Origin: Leuctra nigra
Lineage: Eukaryota > Arthropoda > Insecta > Plecoptera > Leuctridae
Assembly (NCBI GenBank): GCA_934045905.1
Contig: OW203762.1
Location: forward strand, 39,223,702 to 39,287,701
DNA: 64,000 nt
Direction: 5' to 3'
The notes beneath the pieces were generated by a model. It was not told the origin of the DNA. It worked only from the letters and a program-made list of their open reading frames with translations, and did not search any database. The position numbers and the translations under genes were made by a program. The stretch's first letter is position 1, and every line of letters starts with the position of its first letter. This document shows positions 12,171-25,184 of this stretch, one piece after another.

Positions 12171-15100
12171 ATGTACATCCTAAATGCATTATTCGACTTC
12201 ATAGAAATGTTATTAGTTGAAAACATTGCAAATTGGAAATAGTTGAACCTGCGAGCTATATTTAGGAAATTTAATCCTGTGAATGAAGACTTTGTAATAC
12301 CACATCGGAATATGATATATGAAAGCTAAATTATAACTGGAGAACTTATTGCTAAAATATACGCGCTTCCTAAGCAAATACCTCCGTAAACCTGGATTGA
12401 GTTAGAGATGGAAAAGCATGGGAATTTATGCCATAAAAATAGACATTCCTGTCAGACGCTCATAGAATTTTTAACTGTGTGTAATTTCGTTGCAGCTCGT
12501 GGATTTGAACACATTCTTGTTGACAGTACGAACATTCTTGCACTCATTCATTTGCATTACTATGTTTCATAGCCATTCATTCGTTTTATGCTATTTGCGG
12601 AATCCGACACACAAAGTTGTAATAGGATAATCTCGTATTACCGCTCAACCGCATGACAATGAACTATAATTCGCATTTTAACTGTTATAGATTTACACAC
12701 AGCTATTAAAAATAGTTGAACCAAAAAACCCTTTGTGCAGTTTGCAAAATAAATGGATTCCATTTTATAATCCGTTGCACTTCTATTACACAGCGCCATT
12801 GCACTTGCTACAAACCGTGACATTTCCATTTCCTGGGACTAGAATTTAAATATCAATATCGCTTTGACAGTTGATTAAATGTCTAGCCGCAGTGTGCAAC
12901 AGCGGTAGACTACTGCAGTTTCGATAGAAATCTGATTAAATACTGACATAACGTATCGAGAGTGCATAGTGCAATGGTGTAGTAGACGGTCATCGACTAT
13001 TGTCCGGAGATTGAGTAGGCAACGTGGACAAAAGCATTAGCTCTCGCTGAGCAGTGACCTGATATCGTGATATGTACTGCTCATGACAAAGTCAAGAGTA
13101 CACATGACGGGTTTTACAAAAGAATCTTAAATCACTTGCTATATAGTAGTCTCATTACAAGTTATGCTCGAGTCAACGATAACGATGAGAGATTGTACAC
13201 ATCTTTTCAGGTCGTTTTTTTTTAGATCTTTTACATAATTAAGGTTTTTAGCTTTCATAATATTCGTTTATGAATATTCTGCGAATTATCGTTTTTATAA
13301 CAAAAACTCGAACGTTTCGAAGGATATTACAGTTTCTTAACGTCACGTGATCATCCTGCATATCTTTATAGTTCGCGATTATAGTTCTGACGTCGAGTTA
13401 CGTAAGAAACAATTTCTTCATACTTCCACTTCGGCTTTCATAAGCTCACGGGGAAAACATAACTTTTAACCACTTAGTAATAACTTAGAGGGTAAGTCAT
13501 AAGAAGCCAGACAGATATAATCACCTCCTTCATATTAGCAATTATGTATTATCCAACAGAGCTCGTGAAACTTTTCAACGTATCCGTCTTTGGCTATAGA
13601 GTAGAAATCCACAGAGCAAGGGTTGAAAGGAAATTGGATTAGATTTTAACGCGTTACGTAGGATCATGAAAGCAGATTCGTTGTAAGTCCCTGACATTTG
13701 AATTCTGTTCACTAGATTTATTGATGATGTGAACTCAATGCAAATGTTCTCAATGGCTGGGTTTTCATTGGGTTATCTTTGGCCACACTAAATGGCACTG
13801 TGGCGCATTCACACCTCTGAATGGCTCACCACAAGATGTGGTTTCAATGTTGCTATGCGTTTTCGTGCGATTAGTTACGAAACCTTGATACATAATGTAC
13901 CCGGAATGTAGGGTTACAACGTCATTATAGTTTTAAGATCCGTTCATAATTTCTATACTTACTTATTCTTGTTTTCAAATTTATTTAGACCGTGGAAAGC
14001 TACGATACCGGACTTGAAGTCTATTTGTATTTTGCTCAAAGCGTCATCAGAATTATTCTTGACTTGTCCAAAATCAATAAAATAAATGTTAATAATGAAA
14101 ATCACGAAGATAAATCTGTCAGAAGATTTTCAGATACACTTATTTTATATTTTAGCAAAAATAATAGAGAAATTGTCTATAGCTAGAGAGAGAGAGTTTT
14201 CTTGAACGTAACTAAACAAACTCGAGTGGAACCTTAAGGAATGATAAAGTGAAGATCACTATAGTTTTACGACGGTATTGTTGAGTGCCGAGACTTCTAG
14301 GACTTCTACTGCATTCTGCCGCAAAACTTACGCCTCATTTGTAAGCAAGCGCCGAAATCACTTGCAATTCGTGGAGAAAACAAAGAGCCTCGAGTTACTT
14401 ACACAGCGAAAGTGATACGACTTCTTTTTTATCATTGTATGGTTTAGTTTTCGCGTCTCTGCAACGCAGTTGATGTGACTTTTCCACGACCATTTACGAT
14501 CTTTGGCGCACTAAATTTTAATACGCTTTACGAACATTCCACAATATTGCAATTGGTATTTTCCACAAGATGATAAAATATTTGATGACAACTTAGAGTT
14601 TACAATGTAAGCTTACGTTATAGTCTTTTATGGTACCTTAAAAAGTACTTTTATTTCTCTTCTAATAGCCAATCCGCTAAATGTCAAGATCTCTTAATAA
14701 AATATTTGAATCGTACGCAGAGGGCAATAAAACGATGCAGTTGGAAATGAGACAATTTCGACGCGATTGAAAGAAGAATGACTGATAAGAAACATCAGCT
14801 TGTCTTTATAACGCAAAGACTTGGATTCTCTCTTTGGTTACTGTGATAAAGTTACATTTATAAAGTTAAGGTTTTATGCTACTTTTTATTAGTTAATTTA
14901 CAATAATGTCAACAAACTACAGTTATCCATTTGAAATGTAATCGACCGTTGCACGGGCCAATTAAAATTGGACAATTGCAATCGTTACCAGTCGAAGTTT
15001 TATTTTGAATATAAAATTTCATGTTGGTAAACTAATTGGACTCTACGATAAACGTTATTCGAATGTTGAGTTTATTAGCTCACTTCTGACACCAAATGTT

Positions 15101-16240
15101 GTGAGAGTAAACTTATAGCATTCATGATATTCTGAGAAAAGCTATTTATTTAGAGTCGCCAATTTTAACTTTATACCGTTTTATATAATGATTAGAGAGT
15201 TAATGAATTAAATTCTTTAGCAAATTATTGCCTGTAAAAACCAAGGGTTACTTTTCTGATGGATTTGTATAAGGGGTTGTCTGTACAATATTTCAACAAC
15301 GTTAGGAAACATTTGATTAAACTTATTAGATTAGAATACAACTCTAACTAATCTTTGTTAGGTACATCTGAGTGTCTGAAATATGATTTCCAGTATCCTT
15401 CGAGAGTTTATTTCAACAACCTCTTGGTTCCCGAAATTAATTTCGAAGATAATCATAGAGCGAGAAAGACGGAGGGAGAGAGAACTAAGAGGCACGACAT
15501 TAGACTTCGACTGTACTTTATATTGAACGCGTGGAACTGGGTCGCTACCTTAATTATGTACGAGCCAGAGCCGCATATATATATATTCTGTCGTCGGATT
15601 AGACTCAGGCTGTAAACTCCTGAGTTGCAATCCGTGCACAATGTCGCATTCGAGCACCAGGATACTCGACCTCGGACGGAGAGCGAAAATTAAGATCCCG
15701 TATCTTCCTCTCTTTTCCCAGCGAGGAATATTGGCATATTTTAAAATTACATATGAAACATGTATGTTTATATGTATGAATATAAAATATACAGAGTATA
15801 ACGTAGTACAAAGAGCCCAGGGATCAACATGTCCAAATATATAATTGAGTTTATAGTGCGGCATGTACGAGAGCAACTTACGTCAACTATATGTAGAATA
15901 TAAATTTACCTTACCGAGCAAATGATAGCACAAGAGAGAGAAACGAGCGATATACCAACGAACTTCATTTTCTTCTTTTATAACACATTTGTAGGAAACG
16001 GCACCAAATATCAAGTATGTTTTTTTAATATTTATTATTAGTTAATTTTATTGCAGCTCTATATTTTGAGAATGTAATACTTGAGCGCTATAATGCGAGC
16101 AGCCTGCAGAAACTGTTAGTAATTTCTAAATTTGGTCCCAGGCTTCTCAAGCTCAACTATGTTTTCTAGAAATTGTGCAATTATGAAGGTGATTATAGCC
16201 GAAGCGACCCTCTAGAAAACACAATAGAAGGTTAATTAAG
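12171..16240. other. AT-rich non-coding sequence
   Basis: No supported gene, RNA or repeat boundary. Only short frames such as 13992-14186 and 15550-15876 occur, without splice or family support. Minor AT and GA dinucleotide runs appear near 14186 and 15573. Confidence 0.5.
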
Positions 16241-16460
16241 TTAATGTCGACCGACGACGCCGACGCCGACGGCGACGCCTTCTTATGCGACGCCTCGTAA
16301 ATGTCGCACTTTATGCGAGAGTCGAACAGATTTCACTCTCGAGAACACTCCCGTGTTGGGTGCCACGGCGTCTAATTCACTTAGTCGCGTTGGGCGCCAC
16401 TCGAGTGCAGGCGCCAGGGTGCGTAGCGCTTATAATGAAGTTAAAGAACACTCGCGCTAT
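16241..16460. other. CpG-rich patch with GACGCC repeats
   Basis: Starts with imperfect GACGCCGAC repeats (16247-16295). Two similar strings follow, GTTGGGTGCCAC near 16357 and GTTGGGCGCCAC near 16389, spaced about 32 bp apart. On the minus strand these read TGGCACCCAAC and TGGCGCCCAAC, resembling tRNA-Lys-type primer binding sites of LTR retroelements. No LTR or polymerase sequence is visible, so this is only a resemblance. Confidence 0.4.
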
Positions 16461-19164
16461 TGAGTGATAATTGAAAGAGTTAAGTGTCTAGACAGGAAGC
16501 GCTGCTCTGCGCTGAATGATCGAGTTCGATCGATTGATGATTTGTTTTCAAACGGAAATGGATTAATGAGTATTGCGGAATACCCCGGAGTAGCTCTTTT
16601 GGCTTTACAACTTAATAATTGGACAGGATGCAGAGCCAATTGCAACATAAGCGTCCTGTCGCTTTTTAAAAACATTTTTAACGTTTTTTCCTGCGGGATA
16701 ATAATTTTCCGAATGGGGGAATTCAAACTTTTTTGAATATCGTATACGTCGATGTCCACTAAAAAATATGAATGTTTAATCATCCGTCCTGAAGAGCACA
16801 CATAAATAAAAGTTCTATTTATCACCCCAGTTATGTGCGCATAAACAAAATGGCTGACAGTTATAATTTTAATCCATTACTCGCAACTGGTGCAGGAAGA
16901 AGAACACCTGAAACGTTCCCAGCGTCGGTACCCGAGGTAAATGTAGAGAAGACGTCGGGACGCCGCATCATCATTCATAAAGTTTTATCAGTCGGCGTCG
17001 GTCGTACTGTCGAGGCGTCGCCCGTACATTGAATGTTTCTACCGACGAGAGTAATATCCCAGCCGCTGCTCTTCAGGGAATGTAACCTTTTACTGTCCGC
17101 TCCTGTCTGGATGGTATTACACTCGGTTCACCTCTCTCTCTCGACGCTGCGATTAGGCGTCGTGACGTCATGAAATGTCATCTCGTTGACGCTCTGAGGC
17201 CGAGTTTCGTGCTGCTAGCGAGCGGTTGGATGTCTGCCACATCTGCATCGTAGAATCGGGTCATCGGTGGCCAAAACTCACAAAACCTATTCCAGTGAGC
17301 GAGAAAGAGCGAGATATCCGCTACAGCGAGGTGTAAATCTATGATGTTTTCGGTTACTATATTAGGTTCGTGGAGTGAAAACTTGCAGGTATCTTTGCTT
17401 AGAATCGTGTTGCAGTTGCACTTGTCTCGTCGAGTACGAGTATGGGGCAGATGTTTTTTCTCAGTACTTCGCTTTTGCTTTTTTTCTGACGAACACGACA
17501 AGGAATTGACATCTAAATCACGTACCTCGACGACGTGACGTCACGACGAGAGCAGTGTTTGGTCAGCAGCTTGCCCAAACGTGGGGTGGACCACCTCCTC
17601 CCCACATCCCTTTCATCCCCATAAAGCACCGGAGAGTCATCTCTGAGCACTGATTTGCTTTAATGTCGCACACACATGACGATATTTCAAGTTGATGTAT
17701 ATTTACTCTCATTCATAATATTATTTATATTATAAATAATAAAAAAGGAAAAAAAGAAAAAAGTAGGAAAAGATTTTGTTCTGTTTGTCAATTCCCGCAT
17801 AAACTTGTTTTTTTAACTTGATAACTATGATTTTTTTGCGAACAATTTGTTAGCTCTCGACCTCATGTAAGTACCTACTTGGCATCGTAATAGAAATGAA
17901 AAATTAGATTTTATAGTAGAAATCTCTTGCGAGGTCTTGCAAGCCAATTTCAGTCGATTGACAAACCATCCATTTATATTATTATTTTCCTCTTAACTCA
18001 AGGCTTAAATTTATTATATATATTTTCTCTCACAAGAGCCAATTGCTCTTATGAGTTATCAAACATCTAATCGTTAATATTTATTAACATTCTCTTTATT
18101 TTGCGGGCTTAGCCTCGTTTAACTTATATTTGTTCAAGAAGATTGTATATTACCCCATTTTGCTTGCAATACCGTACCGTAGACATGACGCAATTAAAAG
18201 AAAATCTCATATAATGTAAAGCTTCCAACCGTTACATAGTTATATTCTAAACTGTGCAATTATATCTGCCTTTGCAAATCTCTCCTTTGTAAAATAATCT
18301 TGGGTTATAATCGTAGAATATAATATCCTTCTCTCTGCGGCGAGCTAAGTGTTATAATATTAATAACGCCTAAATCTGAAGATATAATTAATTTCCGTTG
18401 GAATGTGGCACGGGCTCCGAGCCACAGTGCGTGCTCGTGCTTGGTACGTACACGCGTTCAGATTGTGGTTGTACGCGGTGTCGTCTTTATTGAAACGAAT
18501 CTCCACCACCGCCAGAAGCGCCACCCGTCGCAACCCGGAGGGCAAAATGTATTCAAATGGTAATTACTCTCATTATATTATAGTATAATGCTGGTAGCTG
18601 CGAGTTGCACTATATAGAGTTTTCATACTTGTTATTCCTTTTAAGCAACCCATTATGAATTCATTTGCTTGCGTTTCACAACGCAAATGATCTGTGTTTT
18701 TAGTTAATATTCATTAGAATGTAACACGTACAGACTGGAGCTTTCATCCGATTAACAGGATCATTAATGAAGCAAAGCGCAATCGCATGTTTATTTCCTA
18801 TTTTAGCAGCTATGACCACCTGTTTTATTTACTATTTACGTATTCTGAAAAGAAAAATATACATGTTTTTCTTAATAAAAGTCTAAGTTTCACACGGCTC
18901 GTAGAAAAGTAGCCCATAAAGTTCTTGTGCTTTCACGTGTGCTGGAATCTGGTTTTGAATATTGTACGCAAAAAGCTCATGTGCTCTGGCTTTATGTGTA
19001 ATTCAACCCTAAATGAAATATCTGGCTAGGTCATGTTACTTTTACATTTCTCCGGAACACGTGAAGAGAAATATGAAGAATGTTTCACTCGCATAGGATG
19101 CAACTACTTTGGCATCTTGCCAACCATGCCGGTAAAAGTAAAGAAAATGCACGCATGATTTTCA
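16461..19164. other. Non-coding sequence with CpG palindrome patches
   Basis: Holds CpG-rich patches at about 17130-17230 and 17515-17555, including the palindrome CGTGACGTCACG near 17534. Between about 17640 and 18360 it is strongly AT-rich. A short frame at 16850-17032 starts with CAAAATGGCTGAC but has no recognisable family or downstream splice site, so it is not called. Confidence 0.45.
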
Positions 19165-19195
19165 AATATTACAAATGGTGGCCGCGGTAGGATTT
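19165..19195 (-). repeat. GCCACCATTTGTAA repeat, copy 1
   Basis: On the minus strand this reads AATCCTACCGC, GGCCACCATTTGTAATATTT. The AATCCT...GCCACC(A/T)TTTGTAA core recurs near 19954, 20096 and 47348. Confidence 0.5.
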
Positions 19196-19829
19196 AATTA
19201 CCGTCTACTAATATATTTCCTGCAATTACGATGTGAGGAGTTCTGTTCTCTCTATTTACGTTATGCAGCATATGAGTAATATCAATTGAATTTCTTCAGT
19301 CATGACGAAATTGATCATGTTCCTTCGTAATCCTTCTTATTTAACGTGTACTAACATTCGTGAAAAGCGACATGATACCTGATTCCCAGCGGAGTAGCTC
19401 AGGGATTCAGTTGCACATCTTTATTGGTCTGGCAACTTCAAATACGTCCATGATTTATCTTCTTGTTCGATATGTTCTTGCCCAGCCAAATTTACAGCTT
19501 CAACCCAACATTCATTACCAATGGCAGTAACAAACTGATGTTTACGTCAAATCATTTTGCGTGTACATAGTGTACATCATTCAATAAAACTCTACTCATA
19601 AACGGACTGCACATGAGTATCAATATTCATTCTATTCTTGAAAAATGCACTAGAAATGCATAGGTCTTCTGTTGACGACCAATATACCACTATGTATGTA
19701 CAATATTCATCATTCCCTCATTCCGCAGGAATAAGGTTAACATCGTCTTACAAATTGAAGAAATTGAAAGTCCGGGGAAATCACTGAATCACCTTGATTT
19801 AAAGTCAATTTATATTGACACCATTACAG

Positions 19830-20160
19830 GATGTAAACTAACTCAAAATTGTTTTCGTAAGGTGGAGACACTTTTTAACATTGCTTGCATTGCGTAATCA
19901 CTATGGTTGTGGGTCAAAATGCAATAAAAATTACTATTATGAAATTTCAGAAAAATCCTGCCAACTGCCACCATTTGTAAAATTTCACAAAATTCGGTTT
20001 TCGTATTTTCGTTCGTATGTTTAAAAAAACGCGTATTAACTATCCTTACTGGTATTGGTCTAACATTAAAAATGACTTTTATGATTTTTTTTTTAAATCC
20101 TGTTGGCTGCCACCAGTTGTAATATTTTCACAAATATCTGTTTTGTATTTTCGTATGTAA
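19830..20160 (+). repeat. Tandem pair of about 139-bp units
   Basis: Two units align. One carries AATCCTGCCAACTGCCACC at 19954 and the other AATCCTGTTGGCTGCCACC at 20096. Each is followed by TTGTAA...TTTCACAAA, then GTTTT and GTATTTTCGT. Similar strings appear in inverted orientation near 19165 and 47348, indicating a dispersed element. The ends are approximate except that the pair runs into the hairpin at 20161. Confidence 0.55.
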
Positions 20161-20200
20161 GTATTCAACCATTACGAGTTCTATCGTAATGGTTGAATAC
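20161..20200. repeat. Perfect 17-bp stem hairpin
   Basis: GTATTCAACCATTACGA and its exact complement are separated by a 6-nt loop (GTTCTA). The hairpin immediately follows the tandem 139-bp units and may be the terminus or fold point of that element. Confidence 0.85.
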
Positions 20201-23200
20201 TGGTCGTATTACATTTGTCAATGTAATGTCTTTCGTAATATCGATGTTGGGAAGACGAGGTGAGATTGAGTGATATGGTGAATAACGGAGAATGAAGAAG
20301 ATTAAGTGTATTGGCAGAGAAAAGAGAGAGAAGAGGATGCTTAAATATATGAACAAATGCTTTGAGGCTGGTGACTCTCGTACTTGCAATATGTTTCCTA
20401 AATTAATGTGTGCATTATTTATTACCTACTTAAATAGTGAGAAAAAGCAAATATAGATCTTTAAGATATCCTCATTTTATGACGGGATATCAAAATGAGC
20501 GTTATCTAACACTTCGGTACTTACTAACTTAGTTGCTTAAAACATTTCCATGTGTTTATTTAACTGATGCATCGCTTATTGCATGCACAATCATGTCTAT
20601 CATGTTATTAATGTTAATGCCATTAATTTCGTCAATAGATTGACAAAAAATCTGAAAAAGACTACTTCTTGCTTCTCATTTGTCTTCCTTTTCTCTGGAC
20701 AAGAGTGTTTTTTTCCGCTATTGGCAAGCACGAGCTCCAGGCGCGTCGGTTTCTTGGCTGAGCACGTCACAGCGTCGCGATGCATTATCATAGCGTCGTC
20801 GTACGTGTCAAGTGTTCCAACAAGCGTCGCGACGTCGGCTAGACGTGTCACAATGGAAGAACAAGCTCCAGACATGATTTGCATTTACTCAAGTCTCCCA
20901 GATACATTGGACATCTCATGGTTATATTCTGGTTACGAGATGAATTTGTCCATTTGGCGTTTTCAACTCGATCCGGTTTTGCTGTTTAGTACCTACTATT
21001 TCCACTCCTATTTCACGTTTTGTTGGGTTTTCTAACAAAAAACATCTTTGTTCAGCAAACAGTCACGTTACATATGTTTGTGTAGGATGGATTAAAATGT
21101 ATTTAGTTTCCAGTTTTGGAAAAAAAACGTATCACCAATAGTAGTTCACCATCGTTTACTAATTACTTTTTGAACTATAGTGATCAATTGGTATTCATTA
21201 AATCAACAATTTTCGGTGAAGAACTGTTATTCAGTAAAATGATTTGTGATGTTTTGCTAAAATAAGATACCCGCATAGCTTTAAATGTCGTAATAATTTG
21301 TCAATCCCAAGATTCTACATCATAATCTTCTCATTGATAGATTTATTTATATCGTGTTGAAACAGTATTCTAATAAATCGTTTAAAACAGAAAGCAAAGA
21401 TCGATTGCTATTCGAAACATATAAATATAGATTCAAACAATGCAGGATGAAATGACTAAAAGGGATTTGATAAACTGCACAGCGCTGTTCATAAACAAGA
21501 TATGATTTATTATGAACTATTTATTCAATTTATTTGCGATATCTAACGGATCGACCGTATCCGCAAAACAAAATAAACATTATTCCTACCATAAAAGTCA
21601 CTCAGTGCAGTTCTTTTCTTTACAGAAATAACGAGATATATTTCAGTGACATAGAAGCATGGAAACATGTACACATCAATCAATTTTATTCAAACGAAAA
21701 AGTTACGAACATGACCCCAATGTTGAACACGAACATGGAATATTTGTGGTCTAATCCACCCCAAAACTCGCTACAAGTTTCAGTAACCAGCTACACCACA
21801 CATTTCACTATCTTAATCTACACACCAACTAATTTCCCGCTAACATTACCCATATTTTTCCTTCATATCTAATAAAACATGATTTCATTTCCACATGGTG
21901 CAAGCTCTCTTTTGTTTTCTTGAGTTCTATCCCCCTACTTGACCCACTGCCTGCGGTCGATGAGTGAACAGCGGCAACCTCGCAAACTTGAGTTTCACAG
22001 CCAAGTAGAACATGGTTGATGGTAATGATGATGATCTTTGATATCTTCAGATGATGTAATGGTCGACAGATGGCTTATCGTGACATATTGCCGACCCTCC
22101 CAGCGTCCTCCACGGGGTGAGAGAAAGGGGTGAATTGTATAGAGTGCGTGTTTGTACGGTGAATGATTAGAACTTTTAATCAGCTCAATTAATATCACGT
22201 GACTGAGGGAAACGGTATAAAAATGTCGGTTGAAGGTTGTAGAAAATAAAACTGTCCCGCTCTCACTTTTCTCTTGATTTGTGGAGGTGCCGGGCTCGTG
22301 TTAGGTGAGGGCGTCAAGTATTCCGGTTGGATAGTTGCGGAGAAGGTGGTTTTAGAAGTACCAGCTCAGCATTTCGTGCTCCGATGGCCTCAAAATTCCA
22401 TACTCAAAAGGGGTGGTTGTGGATTTGGGGTGACCGTACGTTGAACGGAGGTTCGTAGTAACAAGCAGCGACACCTCAAAAACTTTTTTATGTGAACTTT
22501 TTTCATGCGGAATCGCTTGCCAATTTCACGGGATTTCGATGACAATATATTTCAATAAGAGAAGAACGATCGCGCTAGAACATATCTGGGTCATAGTTTT
22601 CCCGAAAACACAATTTATATTATGGCAAATGTTTCAGATAAAAGTAATATATGGTAACTTCGTATTCATAATGCAATCATGCAAATCCCTAAATCTCTTG
22701 GTGCGAGAAACAATCCGACCGCTTGGCACTTCCCAGTCAGCGTTTATAAATGCAGAATTATTTTCCACCAAGCGTCGGAGGGGTATTTTGTTTTCTTTGC
22801 ACACCACAACAGGACTCGTTATTCAAATTATTAGAGAACGAAAATATAATCTCAAAAGTTTCGTTGGGAATGAGGGATTGTTCACCGGTTACCGATGTTT
22901 CGAGCGGATGCAATAGTTGCTGGCTTGTTGGGCATTTGTGGACGTGAGGGAAGGGCTCCAGGGCCCCGGCGAGGTAACGCGGAGGACGTCTAAAGCTTTG
23001 TCAACGTCCCTAGACGCAATTCCGGTCTAATAAATAGTTGAGAGGATGAAACGCGGCTTCGCAGACTCGTTGAAATTTAAACTGCTCGGGTTTGGTTCAT
23101 TCTACAGAATAAATGCAGCAGCAGAAATAAGGGTAGACTAGTTTATACATTTCTATCTAAACTCTAAACCCCTGGGTAGATGCATTTCAATTATCTTACA

Positions 23201-24071
23201 CAATAAACGGACAAACAGTATGGTTGTAGGACCAACCAATAGTTATGAACGCGAACTCTCGATTCTCCTTAAATTCTAAGTTTATTGAACCCGGATTATC
23301 AATAGATATGATCCCTTCTATAAGAAATTAAATACGGTCATTCAATTTTATCTTGGGATACTTTTTAATTCTAATGTATTTTAGTCTCGGTAAACGCAGC
23401 GCCCCTCCATATGCATCCCACTTCAGAAGAGCATCTAACTTTCGGTGGAGGCGCCAGTTTTCCCCAACATTAAACCCATTCAACAAACAAACTCTTATTA
23501 ATCTTCGTAGTTTACAAACTTAAAGCAAGTTAACACAATTTGTTCCGAATTAACGCCCGACAACGTTGTGTAAACGGTTAGATGTAGTGAACCTCCGGTC
23601 TCGCATAAAGCCAGGTTTCCGTGTAGCGTAAAATCTCGCCACTTATCGTGTGTGCGTTGTTTATCCTCCTCCGCTAACCTCGACTGCTGCAACACGCGAG
23701 TCAAGTGAACTTGTGCCGGGTAATCCTGCATTTTGTTGCGAGCAGGACGAGGACTGGTAACCCTGATATTACCGACGCCATTGTGTTGGCCCATAAACTC
23801 GCCGCCGGATAGCGCACATTCATCACCCCCCAATCCCACACCCCCCTTCACCCACATAGCCACACATCAGTTATTATCTTGCGGTGAAAATGCCAACATC
23901 ACATGGGGGGCCTTTTGTTGAACATTTTTTATCGTGAAAGGTAAAAGGGTTAACAGAAATTCTTGTGGAAAATTGATTAGAACATTTTTGCTGTGCTGTT
24001 GTTGTTGTTTTTTATTTTTTTAAACTACCTATCTGCGTGATTTATATACTTGATTTAAGTGGATGGCCAGT
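20201..24071. other. Non-coding sequence with scattered motifs
   Basis: Contains a CpG-rich patch with AGCGTCGCGA (about 20771) and GCGTCGCGACGTCG (20824-20837), and GGTGGAGGTGCC-like strings at about 22280 and 23443. A TATAAAAA string lies near 22214 without other promoter support. Frames at 20583-21035, 22539-22916 and 23498-23863 have no family resemblance and are not called. Confidence 0.45.
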
Positions 24072-24090
24072 GGGGGGGGGGGGGGGGGGG
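24072..24090. repeat. Poly(G) tract of 19
   Basis: An uninterrupted run of G on the plus strand. It can form G-quadruplex-type structures and is prone to length error in assembly. Confidence 0.9.
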
Positions 24091-25170
24091 CTGGTAACCA
24101 TATCGTGTTTTGACATATTAGCTTAGCCCTATGACTATATATCGTTACTTTAAATAGAAAAGCAAATCTGTTATTAATTCACAAATTAATTGTAGGTATC
24201 TGTAGAAAGGGAGTTGACAAAATGTTTTCTATGGCTAATATTAAATAAAATCGTTGCTCTGAGTAAAAATACGTATATTAAAATTTTGTTAAGAGGCATG
24301 TCAAATTCGCTTTTATTTGGTTTAAACGAACCAATTATTTTGATTAAAGAAGAGATAGTCTATAGGCTCTTCTTGTCTGTGACGTAAGAATAAGATCTTA
24401 GAAGTGTGTCAATAAAAGCTGTCGCTTCCGACGGCGAAGTTTTACCTCCGATTTGAAGATTTTCTTGAGACGAAATGAATTTCACAGGCGTAGGAGTGTC
24501 TGTCGCGCTCGATTACAGGTCTTCTCTGGAAATATTGAGTTTTATTTCGTGTTTTCGAAGATTAGTTTTGTAGTTTGTAAAGTCAAGTGTGTCACCATAT
24601 GCCAGGAACTGACAGAATGCAATCACTCATCCGTGGAGTTGAGTTTGGCTTTAGAATTCAAATCCTCGGTGACATGTTTTGTGTTTAAGTTTCTTGTGGT
24701 TTTCTGGATTAAGTAATTGACTATATTAACTGAGAGTTCTAAACTAAATAGGTTTTGTGAACAAACTGCGTGACAGCTCCGAGTGGTGTGGCTGTAAGAA
24801 GTGTTGTTGGACCCCATTTTGTTGCGGGGGCATTGTTCGCATTCCCTGATTTTCATGACGCACAGTCCTTATTACTTCACCTTTGATTTGGTATGAGGAT
24901 ATTTGACGTAGCAGAGGTTTTGTCATTGACTTTGTAAATGTACGGAACTACACATTGACAATGATTCAACCTAGACTAAGGTATAAAAGTAAATTCCAGA
25001 CCCCTGCTGGCACAATATACGTACTTCGTAGAGATAGGTAAGTAAAATTTCTCCAACTTAGTATAACATGTGATGATACCTTTTTCCATCTTTAAATAAT
25101 GTATACTACAATTCGTCATTAAAAACATACTGTCTTTTTATCCAACAAAAAGCAATGGTACGCACAACTA
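24091..25170. other. AT-rich non-coding sequence
   Basis: No supported gene or repeat boundary. Frames at 24453-24716 and 24623-24856 overlap on opposite strands and lack support. Confidence 0.5.
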
Positions 25171-25171
25171 C

Positions 25172-25184
25172 GGTGGAGGTGCCG
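25172..25184 (+). repeat. GGTGGAGGTGCC motif, copy 2
   Basis: GGTGGAGGTGCCG occurs here, followed downstream by AAATGCACCAGTTATCTG. The copy near 44653 is followed by a similar AAATACCAGTTATCT, hinting that these two are pieces of one longer repeat. Confidence 0.55.

Noticed and set aside
16850..17032. MADSYNF... frame with a good start context
   Set aside because: Short, ends in the intronic background, no donor site, and no recognised family.
19388..19440. GTAGCTCAGGGATTCAG as a tRNA or SINE A box
   Set aside because: No B box at suitable distance and no tRNA fold.
20583..21035. 150-codon plus-strand frame
   Set aside because: Mixed AT-rich and CpG-rich halves, no domain, no splice boundaries, and an overlapping minus-strand frame. 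Probably chance.
22210..22230. TATAAAAA as a core promoter
   Set aside because: An isolated TATA-like string in AT-rich DNA, with no initiator, downstream element or exon.
23498..23863. 121-codon minus-strand frame
   Set aside because: No splice support or domain; overlaps a moderately GC-rich stretch.
25031..25042. GATAG|GTAAGT as a second ratchet point
   Set aside because: The donor half is perfect, but there is no pyrimidine tract and the acceptor is TAG after a purine-rich stretch.
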